From: Firmicutes bacterium HGW-Firmicutes-21
GTDB lineage: Bacteria > Bacillota > Clostridia > Oscillospirales > CAG-382
Reading direction: 5' to 3'
DNA: 44,092 nucleotides
NCBI GenBank assembly: GCA_002841455.1
Contig: PGZT01000007.1
Span: 6,051-50,142 of the forward strand
The notes beneath the pieces were generated by a model. That model searched no databases. It was not told the origin of the DNA and saw nothing but the letters and a program-made list of their open reading frames with translations. A program made the position numbers and the translations under genes. Positions 1 through 9,049 of the stretch are shown here, piece after piece; position 1 is the stretch's first letter, and each line of letters opens with the position of its first letter.

Positions 1-953
1 CCGCCGTTCTCGGCTTGGGCGACATCGGTCCGGAGGCAGGGATGCCCGTTATGGAGGGTAAAGCGTTATTGTTTAAGGAGTTCGGCGGTGTCGACGCCAT
101 TCCTCTCTGCATTCGTTCCAAGGATGTGGACGAAATAGTAAATACCGTTAAGCTGCTCTGCGGCAGCTTTGGAGGAGTAAACCTTGAGGATATTTCCGCC
201 CCCCGTTGCTTTGAGATTGAAAAACGCCTTATAGACGAGTGCGATATACCTATTTTCCATGACGACCAGCACGGAACCGCCGTTGTTGTTACCGCCGCAA
301 TGATAAATGCCTGCCGTTTTACCAAAAGGAATGTAAACGACCTTACGGTAGTTATTAACGGTGCGGGCGCTGCCGGCTGTGCAATCGGCAAAATGCTGCT
401 TGACCTGGGAGTAAAGGACATTATATATTGCGACCGCAAGGGAATCGTATATGCCGGCAGACAATGCAACGACAGCTCGAAAGAGGAGATGGCGAGGTCC
501 AGCAACAAGCGGAACATACAGGGCACTCTTGCCGATGCCGTTAGGGGCAGTGATGTGTTCATAGGAGTTTCTGCGGCGGATGTGCTGAGCGAGGATATGG
601 TTCGCAGTATGACTCCCGAACCCATAATTTTTGCTATGGCTAACCCTAACCCCGAGATATTACCCGACAAGGCGCTTGCCGCAGGTGCAAGTGTGGTGGG
701 AACGGGCAGGAGCGATTTCCCAAACCAGATAAACAATGTACTTGCCTTCCCCGGAATATTCAGAGGAACGCTTGATGCGAGAGCAAAGAAGATAACCGAG
801 GAGATGAAGCTTGCGGCGGCAAAGGCTATTGCCGATATTATCCCCGAGAACGAGCTGACCGCCGACAAAATTATACCCGATGCGTTTGACGAACGGGTAT
901 GCCCCGCCGTTGCGCTTGCCGTATTCCTTGCCGCAAAGGGTAACGAAAAATAG
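1..953 (+). CDS. NAD(P)-dependent malic enzyme, C-terminal part (5' truncated by window edge)
   Basis: The frame is open from base 3 with no start, so the N-terminus lies outside the window; about 316 residues are visible. They begin in the conserved LGDIGPEAGMPVMEGK segment of malic enzymes, followed by the DISAPRCFEIE and DDQHGTA metal/substrate motifs and a Rossmann nucleotide-binding loop (GAGAAG) near base 360. The family carries out oxidative decarboxylation of malate to pyruvate, in the cytoplasm. NAD or NADP preference cannot be read from this part. The gene ends in TAG at 951-953, and an NlpC/P60 gene follows after 38 bp on the same strand with its own ribosome binding site, so the two may be cotranscribed. 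Confidence 0.93.
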   Translation, partial: AVLGLGDIGPEAGMPVMEGKALLFKEFGGVDAIPLCIRSKDVDEIVNTVKLLCGSFGGVNLEDISAPRCFEIEKRLIDECDIPIFHDDQHGTAVVVTAAMINACRFTKRNVNDLTVVINGAGAAGCAIGKMLLDLGVKDIIYCDRKGIVYAGRQCNDSSKEEMARSSNKRNIQGTLADAVRGSDVFIGVSAADVLSEDMVRSMTPEPIIFAMANPNPEILPDKALAAGASVVGTGRSDFPNQINNVLAFPGIFRGTLDARAKKITEEMKLAAAKAIADIIPENELTADKIIPDAFDERVCPAVALAVFLAAKGNEK

Positions 954-991
954 CTTCTTATAACATATATGAAAGGGGACGACCTTAACCG

Positions 992-1780
992 ATGATTATT
1001 TGTGTGCCGAACGCACCGCTGTATGCGGCTCCCGATTTAAAGAGCGAGCATATCGACGAGGCATTGTTCGGTATGGGCTGCACCGTTTTGGATACGGTTA
1101 GCGGGTTTTATAAAATAAGGATGTTTTACGGTTACGAGGGTTATATCGAGAAGCCTTTTATCTGCGAGCCGCTCCATAAGCCGAACATGATGGTTTCCGT
1201 CCCCTTTTCCGATCTGCTGCCCGAGGGGAGGAATTTCTACCGTCCGGTAATGACGCTTCCGCAGGGCTCTCTTGTGGATGTTGGGTTCTCCGAGCAGTTC
1301 GAGAGGTACGGCTTTGTTGTCCTCCCCAATAAAAGGGTGTATTATATGCATAAAAAGCACATTAAGCCGCTGCCCGATGCGGCGGTCGCAAAAAACAACG
1401 AGACCGCTCTGCGTAGCTGTATAACCGCCGCGGCACTCTCCTATTTAGGCACGCAATACCGATGGGGAGGTAAAACTCACTGCGGAATCGACTGCTCCGG
1501 GCTCGCTTTTATGGCTTATTATTTAAACGGGGTTATTATTTACAGGGATGCGGTTATTGAGAAATCGCCCGATATACGAGAAATTCCGTTTTCCGAAGCA
1601 AGGTCGGGCGACCTTTTATACTTCCCCGGGCATATGGCTGTTTACCTCGGCAACGATAAATATATCCACGCCTCCGCAAAGGAGGGGCTTGTATGTATTT
1701 TCAGCTTTAATCCCAAAGACGAGAATTATGACGAATATCTTGCAAATAATTTATTACATACGGGAACAATATTTAAATGA
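992..1780 (+). CDS. NlpC/P60-family cell-wall peptidase with N-terminal SH3-like region
   Basis: A 262-residue protein. Residues about 1-125 resemble bacterial SH3-type domains and the C-terminal half is an NlpC/P60 (C40) domain. The catalytic Cys sits in DCSG (Cys168), His in GHMAVYLG (His214), and the third polar residue in YIHAS (His226). The family cleaves gamma-D-Glu-diaminoacid bonds in peptidoglycan stem peptides. I see no clear signal peptide, so the protein is either exported by another route or acts on recycled muropeptides inside the cell, as YkfC-type enzymes do. The stop codon overlaps the miaB start (ATGA at 1777-1780), indicating translational coupling. Substrate specificity is inferred from family only. 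Confidence 0.88.
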   Translation: MIICVPNAPLYAAPDLKSEHIDEALFGMGCTVLDTVSGFYKIRMFYGYEGYIEKPFICEPLHKPNMMVSVPFSDLLPEGRNFYRPVMTLPQGSLVDVGFSEQFERYGFVVLPNKRVYYMHKKHIKPLPDAAVAKNNETALRSCITAAALSYLGTQYRWGGKTHCGIDCSGLAFMAYYLNGVIIYRDAVIEKSPDIREIPFSEARSGDLLYFPGHMAVYLGNDKYIHASAKEGLVCIFSFNPKDENYDEYLANNLLHTGTIFK

Positions 1781-3162
1781 GCAATGTTTTTGTACCAAAG
1801 AGCGAAATTGAAAAGCAAAAGGAGATAGCCGCCGGGCTGCATAACGCAACCGTAAACAAAAAGGCTTGCGTTCAGACCTACGGCTGCCAGCAAAATGTTG
1901 CGGACAGCGAGCGGATTGCAGGCGCATTGAGGTTATGCGGATATGAGCTTACGACCGATACCTCACAGGCGGATGTTGTTATAATCAACACCTGCGCAAT
2001 CAGGGAGCACGCCGAGCTGCGGGTATTGTCCGGCACGGGACAGCTCAAAAAGCAAAAGGAAAAGAACAGGGATATGCTAATCGGTATCTGCGGATGCATG
2101 GCACAGGAGAAGCACCGCCGTGAGCAGATAAAAAGGAGCTATCCTTATGTTGATTTTATTTTCGGAACAGATATGCACCACCGTCTTCCCGAGATAATCC
2201 GCTCCGCACTGTCGTCGAAAAAAAGAGTCTCTTTTGTAACGGAGGTTCCGCATAACGAGTTCGGTGTTATCAGCGAGGATATGCCCGTTTTGCGTGAGAG
2301 CAGCTACAAGACCGGTGTTTCGATTATGTACGGCTGTAACAATTTTTGCAGCTATTGCGTGGTTCCTCATGTCAGGGGCAGAGAACGCAGCCGTTCCTAT
2401 GACGACATTTTAAACGAAGTAAACACGCTTGTTAAAAACGGCTATAAGGATATTACTCTTTTGGGGCAGAATGTAAACTCATATAACGGAGAGCTGTCCT
2501 TCCCCGGTCTTTTAGCGGATATAGCCGCCATTCCCGGTGATTTCTGGGTGCGGTTTATGACCAGCCACCCAAAGGATGCGTCGGACGAGCTAATAAATGT
2601 AATGGCGGAGAACGAGAAGATAGCACGGCACTTTCATCTGCCCTTTCAGGCAGGGAACGACCGTATTCTTTCACTTATGAACCGAGGGTATTCCAAACAG
2701 CAATATATTGAAAAAGCATTGAATATAAAAGAAAAGGTTAAGGGCATTTCTCTTTCGACCGATGTTATATGCGGCTTCCCTACAGAGAGCGAGAGCGACT
2801 TTTTGGATACTCTCGATGTGGTGAGAAGTGTCGGCTTTGATATGATATACAGCTTTGTATATTCGCCCCGAGAGGGTACACCCGCCGCTGTTATGGAGGG
2901 GCAGGTTCCTCACGAGGAAAAGGTACGCCGCTTTAATGCGCTTACCGAGCTGCAAAACGAAACGGCTCTTAAAAACAACGAGGTCTTTGTGGGGCAAACC
3001 CTAAAGGTATTGTCCGACGGAAGCGAAAACGATGCGTACATCGGACGCAGCAGCCAAAATAAGATTGTTGCCTTCGATAAGCCGGTACGGGAAGGCGTTT
3101 TTACGAATGTATTAATCGAAAAAGCACAGCCGTATGCTCTTGTGGGTAAGGTTACAGACTAA
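1777..3162 (+). CDS. miaB: tRNA-2-methylthio-N6-dimethylallyladenosine synthase MiaB
   Basis: A 461-residue radical-SAM methylthiotransferase of normal family length. The N-terminal UPF0004 domain has the cluster-binding cysteines in TYGCQQN, NTCAIREHAELR and CGCMAQE. The radical-SAM CxxxCxxC motif (GCNNFCSYC) is near residues 187-194, followed by the PHVRGRERSR segment typical of MiaB, and a TRAM domain lies at the C-terminus. The family converts i6A37 to ms2i6A37 in tRNAs reading UNN codons. The partner miaA, often nearby in Clostridia, is not in this window. The gene overlaps the upstream peptidase by 4 bp and is followed after 32 bp by a YlbF-family gene and then mutS, a familiar clostridial arrangement. 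Confidence 0.96.
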   Translation: MSNVFVPKSEIEKQKEIAAGLHNATVNKKACVQTYGCQQNVADSERIAGALRLCGYELTTDTSQADVVIINTCAIREHAELRVLSGTGQLKKQKEKNRDMLIGICGCMAQEKHRREQIKRSYPYVDFIFGTDMHHRLPEIIRSALSSKKRVSFVTEVPHNEFGVISEDMPVLRESSYKTGVSIMYGCNNFCSYCVVPHVRGRERSRSYDDILNEVNTLVKNGYKDITLLGQNVNSYNGELSFPGLLADIAAIPGDFWVRFMTSHPKDASDELINVMAENEKIARHFHLPFQAGNDRILSLMNRGYSKQQYIEKALNIKEKVKGISLSTDVICGFPTESESDFLDTLDVVRSVGFDMIYSFVYSPREGTPAAVMEGQVPHEEKVRRFNALTELQNETALKNNEVFVGQTLKVLSDGSENDAYIGRSSQNKIVAFDKPVREGVFTNVLIEKAQPYALVGKVTD

Positions 3163-3194
3163 AATAAAAACAGCATTTATGAAAGGAAAAACAC

Positions 3195-3590
3195 ATGAAC
3201 GACAGACTGAAGGCATCCTTTGAGGAATTTTTATCCCAGCTTGACAGCGACGCAGACATTGCCGAGTACAGAGCGGCAAAAGAGGTATATGAGAACGATA
3301 GCTTTGTCGTAACAAAAATCAACGAATATAATGTTCAAAACTCCCTTCTCGAGCAGGAGAACGCCAAGGCGGACATGGACACACTGCTTATCGAGAGCCT
3401 AAAAAAGAGGATAGACGAGCTTTATAACGAGATTACAGAGAGCGCTTCCATGAAGCGTATGACAGCCGCTGAGGAAAAGATGGGCATAATCTTCTCGGAG
3501 ATTAATATGGGCTTGCAAAGCATTATAAATCCTGACGCAGAGGGCGGTGGCTGCGGCGGAGGCTGTTCCTCCTGCAGCGGCTGCCATTAG
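3195..3590 (+). CDS. YlbF/YmcA-family protein with Cys-rich C-terminal tail
   Basis: A 131-residue, mostly helical, charged protein in the usual clostridial position between miaB and mutS. Its pattern (DADIAEYRAAKEVYEND, then a long amphipathic helix and a final helix near MGIIFSEINMGLQSIIN) fits the YlbF/YmcA (Com_YlbF) family, whose Bacillus members form the Y-complex with YaaT, an RNase Y and sporulation/competence accessory. The last 16 residues are Gly/Cys-rich with four Cys and a terminal His, suggesting metal or cluster binding. GAAAGGA lies 7-10 bases before the ATG. The family call is fairly firm; the specific role here is inference. Confidence 0.8.
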   Translation: MNDRLKASFEEFLSQLDSDADIAEYRAAKEVYENDSFVVTKINEYNVQNSLLEQENAKADMDTLLIESLKKRIDELYNEITESASMKRMTAAEEKMGIIFSEINMGLQSIINPDAEGGGCGGGCSSCSGCH

Positions 3591-3641
3591 AGCATTATAA
3601 TTGTCGATTGTGAATCTTCGGGGACGCAATCGAGTTTATTC

Positions 3642-3658
3642 GGAGGTGGTACGAGTTG
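3642..3658 (+). promoter_or_regulatory. Strong ribosome binding site fixing a TTG start for mutS
   Basis: GGAGGTGG (from 3642) lies 7 bases before TTG at 3656, and no ATG with a comparable site is nearby. The first methionine inside the protein would remove conserved MutS residues, so TTG is the likely initiator. Confidence 0.75.
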
Positions 3659-6247
3659 GCTCTTTCTCCTATGATGGTTCAATATAAGCGTATTAAAGAG
3701 GAGCATTCCGATTGTATCCTTATGTTCAGGCTCGGCGATTTTTACGAGATGTTCTTTGAGGATGCAAAAACGGCCTCCCGAGAGCTTGAGCTTGTTCTGA
3801 CGGGCAGAGACTGCGGCGAGGATGAGCGAGCGCCCATGTGCGGAGTGCCCTTCCACGCCGCCGACGGATATGTTACAAAGTTGATTTCCAAGGGTTACCG
3901 TGTCGCAATCTGCGAGCAGTTAGAGAACCCCGCCATGGTCAAGGGAATAGTAAAACGGGATGTAGTGCGTATAATTTCGCCCGGAACGGTAACGGAGGGC
4001 GGTTTTTTAACCGAAAACGAGAACAACTATATATGCTCGCTCTACTGCGAGAGCAACATTTACGGAGTCGCCTTTGCCGATATTTCAACGGGCGAGATAA
4101 CCGCAACAGAGCTTTTGGGAGAGGATGCCACAGAGCGGCTCCTTTCCGAAGCCGCCGCCTTTTCCCCCAGCGAGGTTATTACCGTTGCGGAGGGCATGGA
4201 GAAGCTAAAAAGAACCTTTTCCGACCGCTTTAATTCGCTTATCACCCTTGTCGATGGTGATACCTTCCTGTCAGAAAACGCAAAAAAACAAATCACGGAG
4301 CAATACGGCGGCGATTGGGAGAGCAAATACGGTGCAGCCGCTTCTTCCCTTGCCGTAAACGCAGTCGGAGCGTTGCTCGCCTACATCAAAAGAACACAAA
4401 AAACGGACATCAGCTACCTGCGTAACCTGACATTTTATTCCTCCGATGCCTTTCTCGGTATAGACAGCTTCTCCCGCCGTAATCTTGAGCTGACCGCAAG
4501 TATCCGTAACGGTGAAAAAAAGGGCAGTCTGCTCTGGGTTATCGATAAAACAAAAACGGCACTCGGCGCCCGCTTACTGCGTAAATGGATAGACAAGCCG
4601 CTGCTGAGCTGCAACGCAATAAAGCTGAGGCAAAACGCCGTAAGGGAGCTGTTTGAGGACAGCATAGCAAGAGAGGAAATAACCCGTTTACTTCGTGATA
4701 CGGTGGATATAGAACGGCTCTGCACCCGTTTGGTGTTCGGCAGTGCAAACGCACGGGATTTAAAGGCGCTTGAAGCTACTATTAGGCTTTTACCGAGCAT
4801 AAAAGAGAAGCTCGGTATATTCGGCAGTGTAATGCTCGGGGACATATTCGGTCAGCTTGACACACTTGACGACATCGGTGAAAGCATCGGCAGAACCATT
4901 GCGGACGAGCCGCCCGTTTCACTGAGAGAGGGCGGAATAATAAAAAGCGGCTGCAACGGCTCTGTGGACGAGCTGCGTGCGATGATGACCGACGGAAAGA
5001 CATGGATAAGCAAAATAGAGGCAACCGAAAAGGAAAAAACGGGTATCCGCACCCTTAAAATAGGCTACAACAAGATTTTCGGCTATTACATAGAGGTATC
5101 AAAATCGTTTATCGGGCAGGTTCCGCCCGATTATATACGCCGCCAGACGCTTGCGGGCTGCGAGCGGTATGTTACCGAGGAATTGAAGGATATAGAGAGC
5201 CGTGTCATCGGCGCAAAGGACAGGGTATGCGCTTTGGAATACGAGCTTTTCTCGTCGCTTCGTGATTACATATTAAAGGCCCTGACACGAATACAAAGCA
5301 CCGCCTCGGCGGTGGCAAGCCTTGATGTATTGGCATCTCTCGCAACCGCCGCAAGAGAATATGGCTACACCTGCCCCGAGGTGGATTATTCCGATAAAAT
5401 CCTTTTAAAGGACAGCCGTCACCCTGTTGTGGAGAAGTTTCTGAGAGACAGCTATTTTGTACCGAACGACTGCATTCTCGACTGTGTAAATAACCGCCTT
5501 ATGCTGATAACGGGACCGAATATGGCGGGTAAATCCACCTATATGCGTCAGGTCGCCCTTTGCGTGCTGCTTGCGCAGATAGGCTCGTTTGTCCCTGCGG
5601 CGGAGGCAAGAATCGGCGTTGTCGATCGTATTTTTACCCGTGTGGGAGCGTCGGATGACCTCACCTCGGGCAGCTCTACCTTTATGCTGGAGATGAACGA
5701 GGTAGCGGAGATACTCAAAAACGCAACAAAAAAGAGCCTTATCATATATGATGAGATAGGCAGAGGAACCTCCACCTACGACGGAATGAGCATAGCAAAG
5801 GCTGTTGTTGAATACACCTGTAAAAAAATAGGAGCGAAAACGCTTTTCGCCACCCATTATCACGAGCTGACAGAGCTGGAGAATGAACTGAATGGCGTGG
5901 TTAATTACAATATCGCCGCAAAAAAGCGTGGGGACGATATTATATTTTTACGCAAGATTGTTAAGGGTGCAGCCGACGACAGCTACGGAATCGAGGTTGC
6001 TCTGCTTGCAGGCGTTCCGAGCGGTGTTGTTACAAGAGCAAAGCAGATATTGGCATCCCTTGACGGAAGCGACAAGGGTGCTCTTAAACCGGGCAAAGCA
6101 AAAAAACCTTCGGAGGACGATAATATCTCCTTTGAGGACATAGCCGCAGCCGGCATAAAGGAAAAGCTTAAGCACACAGACATAAATACGCTCACACCGT
6201 ATGAAGCGTTGTCGCTGCTGTACGAGTTGAAGAAAATGGTTGAATAG
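3656..6247 (+). CDS. mutS: DNA mismatch repair protein MutS
   Basis: A full-length 863-residue MutS1. The mismatch-contacting Phe-x-Glu motif is present (LGDFYEMFFEDA, about residues 25-36). The connector, core and clamp regions are followed by the ATPase: Walker A GPNMAGKST at about 620-628, ST-rich signature, Walker B (IIYDEIGRGTS) near 697, and the H-loop FATHYHELT. The C-terminal tail ends in the TPYEALSLLYELKKM helix shared by MutS1. It recognises base mismatches and recruits MutL. The TTG start is supported by GGAGGTGG. The companion mutL lies 0.9 kb downstream, separated by two small genes (GNAT and MazG-like). Confidence 0.97.
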   Translation: MALSPMMVQYKRIKEEHSDCILMFRLGDFYEMFFEDAKTASRELELVLTGRDCGEDERAPMCGVPFHAADGYVTKLISKGYRVAICEQLENPAMVKGIVKRDVVRIISPGTVTEGGFLTENENNYICSLYCESNIYGVAFADISTGEITATELLGEDATERLLSEAAAFSPSEVITVAEGMEKLKRTFSDRFNSLITLVDGDTFLSENAKKQITEQYGGDWESKYGAAASSLAVNAVGALLAYIKRTQKTDISYLRNLTFYSSDAFLGIDSFSRRNLELTASIRNGEKKGSLLWVIDKTKTALGARLLRKWIDKPLLSCNAIKLRQNAVRELFEDSIAREEITRLLRDTVDIERLCTRLVFGSANARDLKALEATIRLLPSIKEKLGIFGSVMLGDIFGQLDTLDDIGESIGRTIADEPPVSLREGGIIKSGCNGSVDELRAMMTDGKTWISKIEATEKEKTGIRTLKIGYNKIFGYYIEVSKSFIGQVPPDYIRRQTLAGCERYVTEELKDIESRVIGAKDRVCALEYELFSSLRDYILKALTRIQSTASAVASLDVLASLATAAREYGYTCPEVDYSDKILLKDSRHPVVEKFLRDSYFVPNDCILDCVNNRLMLITGPNMAGKSTYMRQVALCVLLAQIGSFVPAAEARIGVVDRIFTRVGASDDLTSGSSTFMLEMNEVAEILKNATKKSLIIYDEIGRGTSTYDGMSIAKAVVEYTCKKIGAKTLFATHYHELTELENELNGVVNYNIAAKKRGDDIIFLRKIVKGAADDSYGIEVALLAGVPSGVVTRAKQILASLDGSDKGALKPGKAKKPSEDDNISFEDIAAAGIKEKLKHTDINTLTPYEALSLLYELKKMVE

Positions 6248-6284
6248 ATTGCTTAATAGATTATAGAAAGCGAGGAAAATAATC

Positions 6285-6830
6285 ATGCGTTATTTTCGCA
6301 AGATTTTAGGCAAGTACATATACCTTTCCCCTATAAATGTAGATGATGTTGAAATCTACACAAAGTGGCTCAATGACAAGGAAGTCAGCGGTAATTTAGG
6401 CAACTTCAAACATATTATCAGTACCTTTAGTGAGCAAAAAACTCTGGAAAGAATGTCTTCTGAAGGATATAACTTTTCCATTGTTGGTTCTGAAGATGAT
6501 GTTTTAATCGGCAACATCAGTCTTAATCAAGTAGATAATATCAACCGCAGTGCAACTGTAGGACTATTTATTGGCGAGGCAGAAAACCGCTGCAAGGGTT
6601 ACGGTTCGGAAGCGCTTTGTCTAATATTGAATTTCGGTTTCAATACGCTTAACCTACACAATATTATGTTGAAAGTACATGCGGATAACGAGCAGGCTAT
6701 CGCTTGTTATAAAAAAGCGGGCTTTCGGGAGTTCGGACGCCGTCACGAGGCAAAATTTAAGGACGGTAATTATATTGATATTATACACATGGAGATTTTA
6801 GACAGCAGTTTCAACGTCAAACATGTATAA
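6285..6830 (+). CDS. GNAT-family N-acetyltransferase (RimJ/RimL-like)
   Basis: A 181-residue single-domain GNAT protein. LSPINVDDVEIYTKWLNDKEV at the N-terminus and the acetyl-CoA-binding segment (VGLFIGEAENRCKGYGSEA, about residues 92-110) followed by NLHNIMLKVHADNEQAIACYKKAGF are typical of the RimJ/RimL group that acetylates protein N-termini or small amines. The acceptor cannot be deduced. The gene is more AT-rich than mutS and mutL on either side and interrupts that pair, suggesting later acquisition. AGCGAGGA is 10-12 bases before the ATG. Confidence 0.85.
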   Translation: MRYFRKILGKYIYLSPINVDDVEIYTKWLNDKEVSGNLGNFKHIISTFSEQKTLERMSSEGYNFSIVGSEDDVLIGNISLNQVDNINRSATVGLFIGEAENRCKGYGSEALCLILNFGFNTLNLHNIMLKVHADNEQAIACYKKAGFREFGRRHEAKFKDGNYIDIIHMEILDSSFNVKHV

Positions 6831-6857
6831 TATTTTTTAAAAGCGAGGACTTATTGT

Positions 6858-7166
6858 ATGGATAAGCTATACTTAATGGCAAAGGGTACTAACAAGCGTT
6901 TTCCCAAAGGCAATGAGCCGTTCCAGATGGCAACCCGCTTACTTGAGGAGTGCGGAGAGGTCGCTAAGGAGATCGCTTTATGGGAGGATACCGGAATAAA
7001 GAAGCTGAAGCACGGCGAGCCGAAAAAGGACAATCTGGCAAACGAGATTCGGCAGTCTATACAGGTTTTAATGCAAATCGCAATTTATTACAATGTCGAA
7101 GCCGAGCTTGAAGCAAGGATCGAAAAATCATTATGCCAGATGCGAGAAGAAGGACTGATAGATTAA
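6858..7166 (+). CDS. MazG-like NTP pyrophosphohydrolase-fold protein
   Basis: A 102-residue all-alpha protein. The RLLEECGEVAKEIALWED stretch (about residues 29-46) carries the ExxE metal-binding pattern of the MazG/all-alpha NTP-PPase superfamily. The second helix, LANEIRQSIQVLMQIA, occupies the position of the usual ExxD motif but has Gln in place of the final Asp, so catalytic competence is uncertain. Members hydrolyse non-canonical or excess NTPs to NMPs, which would suit a mismatch-repair neighbourhood. It sits 20 bp before mutL and is probably cotranscribed. Superfamily assignment is moderate; substrate unknown. Confidence 0.65.
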   Translation: MDKLYLMAKGTNKRFPKGNEPFQMATRLLEECGEVAKEIALWEDTGIKKLKHGEPKKDNLANEIRQSIQVLMQIAIYYNVEAELEARIEKSLCQMREEGLID

Positions 7167-7186
7167 AACAAGGCGGGTGAACGGAC

Positions 7187-9001
7187 ATGGGCATAATCAA
7201 TATTCTTGATACACAAACAGCAAATATGATTGCCGCCGGAGAAGTGGTTGACCGTCCTGCCTCCGCACTGAAAGAGCTTATCGAAAACTCGGTGGACGCA
7301 GGAGCGACCTCCATATGCATTGAGATAAAGGGCGGCGGCAGAGGTTTTATGCGCATAACCGATAACGGAAGCGGTTTTGCACGGGACGATATGCCCAAAG
7401 CACTGCTCCGACATGCAACGAGTAAAATAAAAACGGGTTCCGACCTTGACGGCGTTATGACACTTGGCTTCAGGGGTGAGGCTCTTGCGGCAATAAGCTC
7501 CGTTTCGAGAATAGAAATAATATCCAGACGCAAAGAGGACGAGCTTGGCACACGGCTAACGGGAGACGAAAACGGCATTGTTATGGAGGACACGGGCTGT
7601 CCGAGCGGAACAACGGTTATTATACGGGATTTATTCTACAATCTGCCGGCAAGGCACAAGTTTCTCAAGCGGGATTCCGCAGAAGCTGCCGCTGCCGCTG
7701 CGGTTACCGAGCGGATCGCTCTCTCCCATCCCGAAATCGCTTTTTCCTTTACGAGCGAGGGCGAGAAAAAGTTCTTCACAGTCGGCGACGGCAACCTGTT
7801 GTCGGCGATTTATTCCGTTTACGGCAGAGGTCTTGCCAACGGCTTAAAGGAAATTAACTACGAGATAGACGGAGTATCTGCGAGGGGCTTTGTAACAACA
7901 CCTGACAACGCACGGGGAAGCCGCTCGCTGCAGATCTTCTTTGTGAACGGGCGTTTTGTCCGCTCAAAAACGGTTATGGCGGCGCTTGAGGAAGCATTTC
8001 GCTCTTATCTCCCTCATGGGAAATATCCTGCAGGTATAATAAATATAACTCTTAATGTAAAGAATACCGATGTAAATGTACACCCCGCAAAGCTGGAGAT
8101 AAAGTTTACGGACGAGAGGAAAATATTTGATGCGGTTTATTATGCCGTAAAGAATATGCTAACCCAACCCGAGCATATGCCCCCTAAGGAGTCGGAAAAG
8201 CAGCACAACCACACCAACCCTGTATATATACATCCCTCTCCGCCAAAAAACAGCGAGGGAAATGTTATCGGCTACGAGGTGTTTAAGCCTGATACTGGCG
8301 AGGAGGATTTGCCCGTAATCAATCTTACCACCGACAGCACAATGATTTTAAAAAGCCCTCTGACAGAGCTTACTCCGGAGGAAAAGAAGGCTTATAAAGA
8401 TAGTAAGCCCACGGAAACGGTTCTGTTTGCCGAGGAAAAGTCGTATAGAATAATCGGTGAAGCATATAACGCATATATTTTTGCGGAGCTTGACGACAAG
8501 ATCCTTGTTATCGACAAACATGCCGCCCACGAGAGGGTTTTATACGAGGAGCTGACCGATAAAAAGCAGGTGGTCGCCCAGCAGCTCTTAGAGGGCATAA
8601 CCGTTACACTGCCACGGGAGCAATCGGATATATTGTCCGCAAACCTTGAATATTTAGGGCAGTACGGCTTTGTTGCCGAGCCCTTCGGTGCCGACACGCT
8701 AATTATCCGGGCGGTTCCGTCGGTGCTGTCAAACACCGAAAACATAGAGAGCCTTTTTGAGGCTTTCGCCGCAAAATTATCGGAGGGTAACGCTCTTTCC
8801 TTTACCGAGCGGGTTGACAGGGCTTTGTTTACGGTCGCCTGTAAGGCGGCAATGAAGGCGGGACAAAAAAACCACTCTGTACATAACGAATGGCTTGTGG
8901 AAAGGCTGCTGACAGGCGGTGATATTCGATATTGTCCGCACGGCAGACCGGTTATAAAAATCCTTTCAAAGCGAGAGATAGAGCGTTTTTTTGACAGGTA
9001 A
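7187..9001 (+). CDS. mutL: DNA mismatch repair protein MutL (endonuclease-type)
   Basis: A 604-residue MutL. The N-terminal GHKL ATPase has the expected blocks: ELIENSVDAGA, ITDNGSGF, HATSKI and GFRGEALAAISSVS. NVHPAKLEIKF closes the N-terminal domain. A charged linker (about residues 330-410) leads to the C-terminal dimerisation/endonuclease domain, with DKHAAHERVLYEEL near 442 matching the DQHAxxExxxxE metal-binding motif, plus ACKAAMKAG and CPHGRP. Organisms with this motif use MutL itself to nick the strand, consistent with no mutH here. It probably belongs to the mutS transcription unit. Confidence 0.96.
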   Translation: MGIINILDTQTANMIAAGEVVDRPASALKELIENSVDAGATSICIEIKGGGRGFMRITDNGSGFARDDMPKALLRHATSKIKTGSDLDGVMTLGFRGEALAAISSVSRIEIISRRKEDELGTRLTGDENGIVMEDTGCPSGTTVIIRDLFYNLPARHKFLKRDSAEAAAAAAVTERIALSHPEIAFSFTSEGEKKFFTVGDGNLLSAIYSVYGRGLANGLKEINYEIDGVSARGFVTTPDNARGSRSLQIFFVNGRFVRSKTVMAALEEAFRSYLPHGKYPAGIINITLNVKNTDVNVHPAKLEIKFTDERKIFDAVYYAVKNMLTQPEHMPPKESEKQHNHTNPVYIHPSPPKNSEGNVIGYEVFKPDTGEEDLPVINLTTDSTMILKSPLTELTPEEKKAYKDSKPTETVLFAEEKSYRIIGEAYNAYIFAELDDKILVIDKHAAHERVLYEELTDKKQVVAQQLLEGITVTLPREQSDILSANLEYLGQYGFVAEPFGADTLIIRAVPSVLSNTENIESLFEAFAAKLSEGNALSFTERVDRALFTVACKAAMKAGQKNHSVHNEWLVERLLTGGDIRYCPHGRPVIKILSKREIERFFDR

Positions 9002-9049
9002 GAATGTTCATAATTAATGTTTATATATTGGATATTAAGGAGTAATTTA

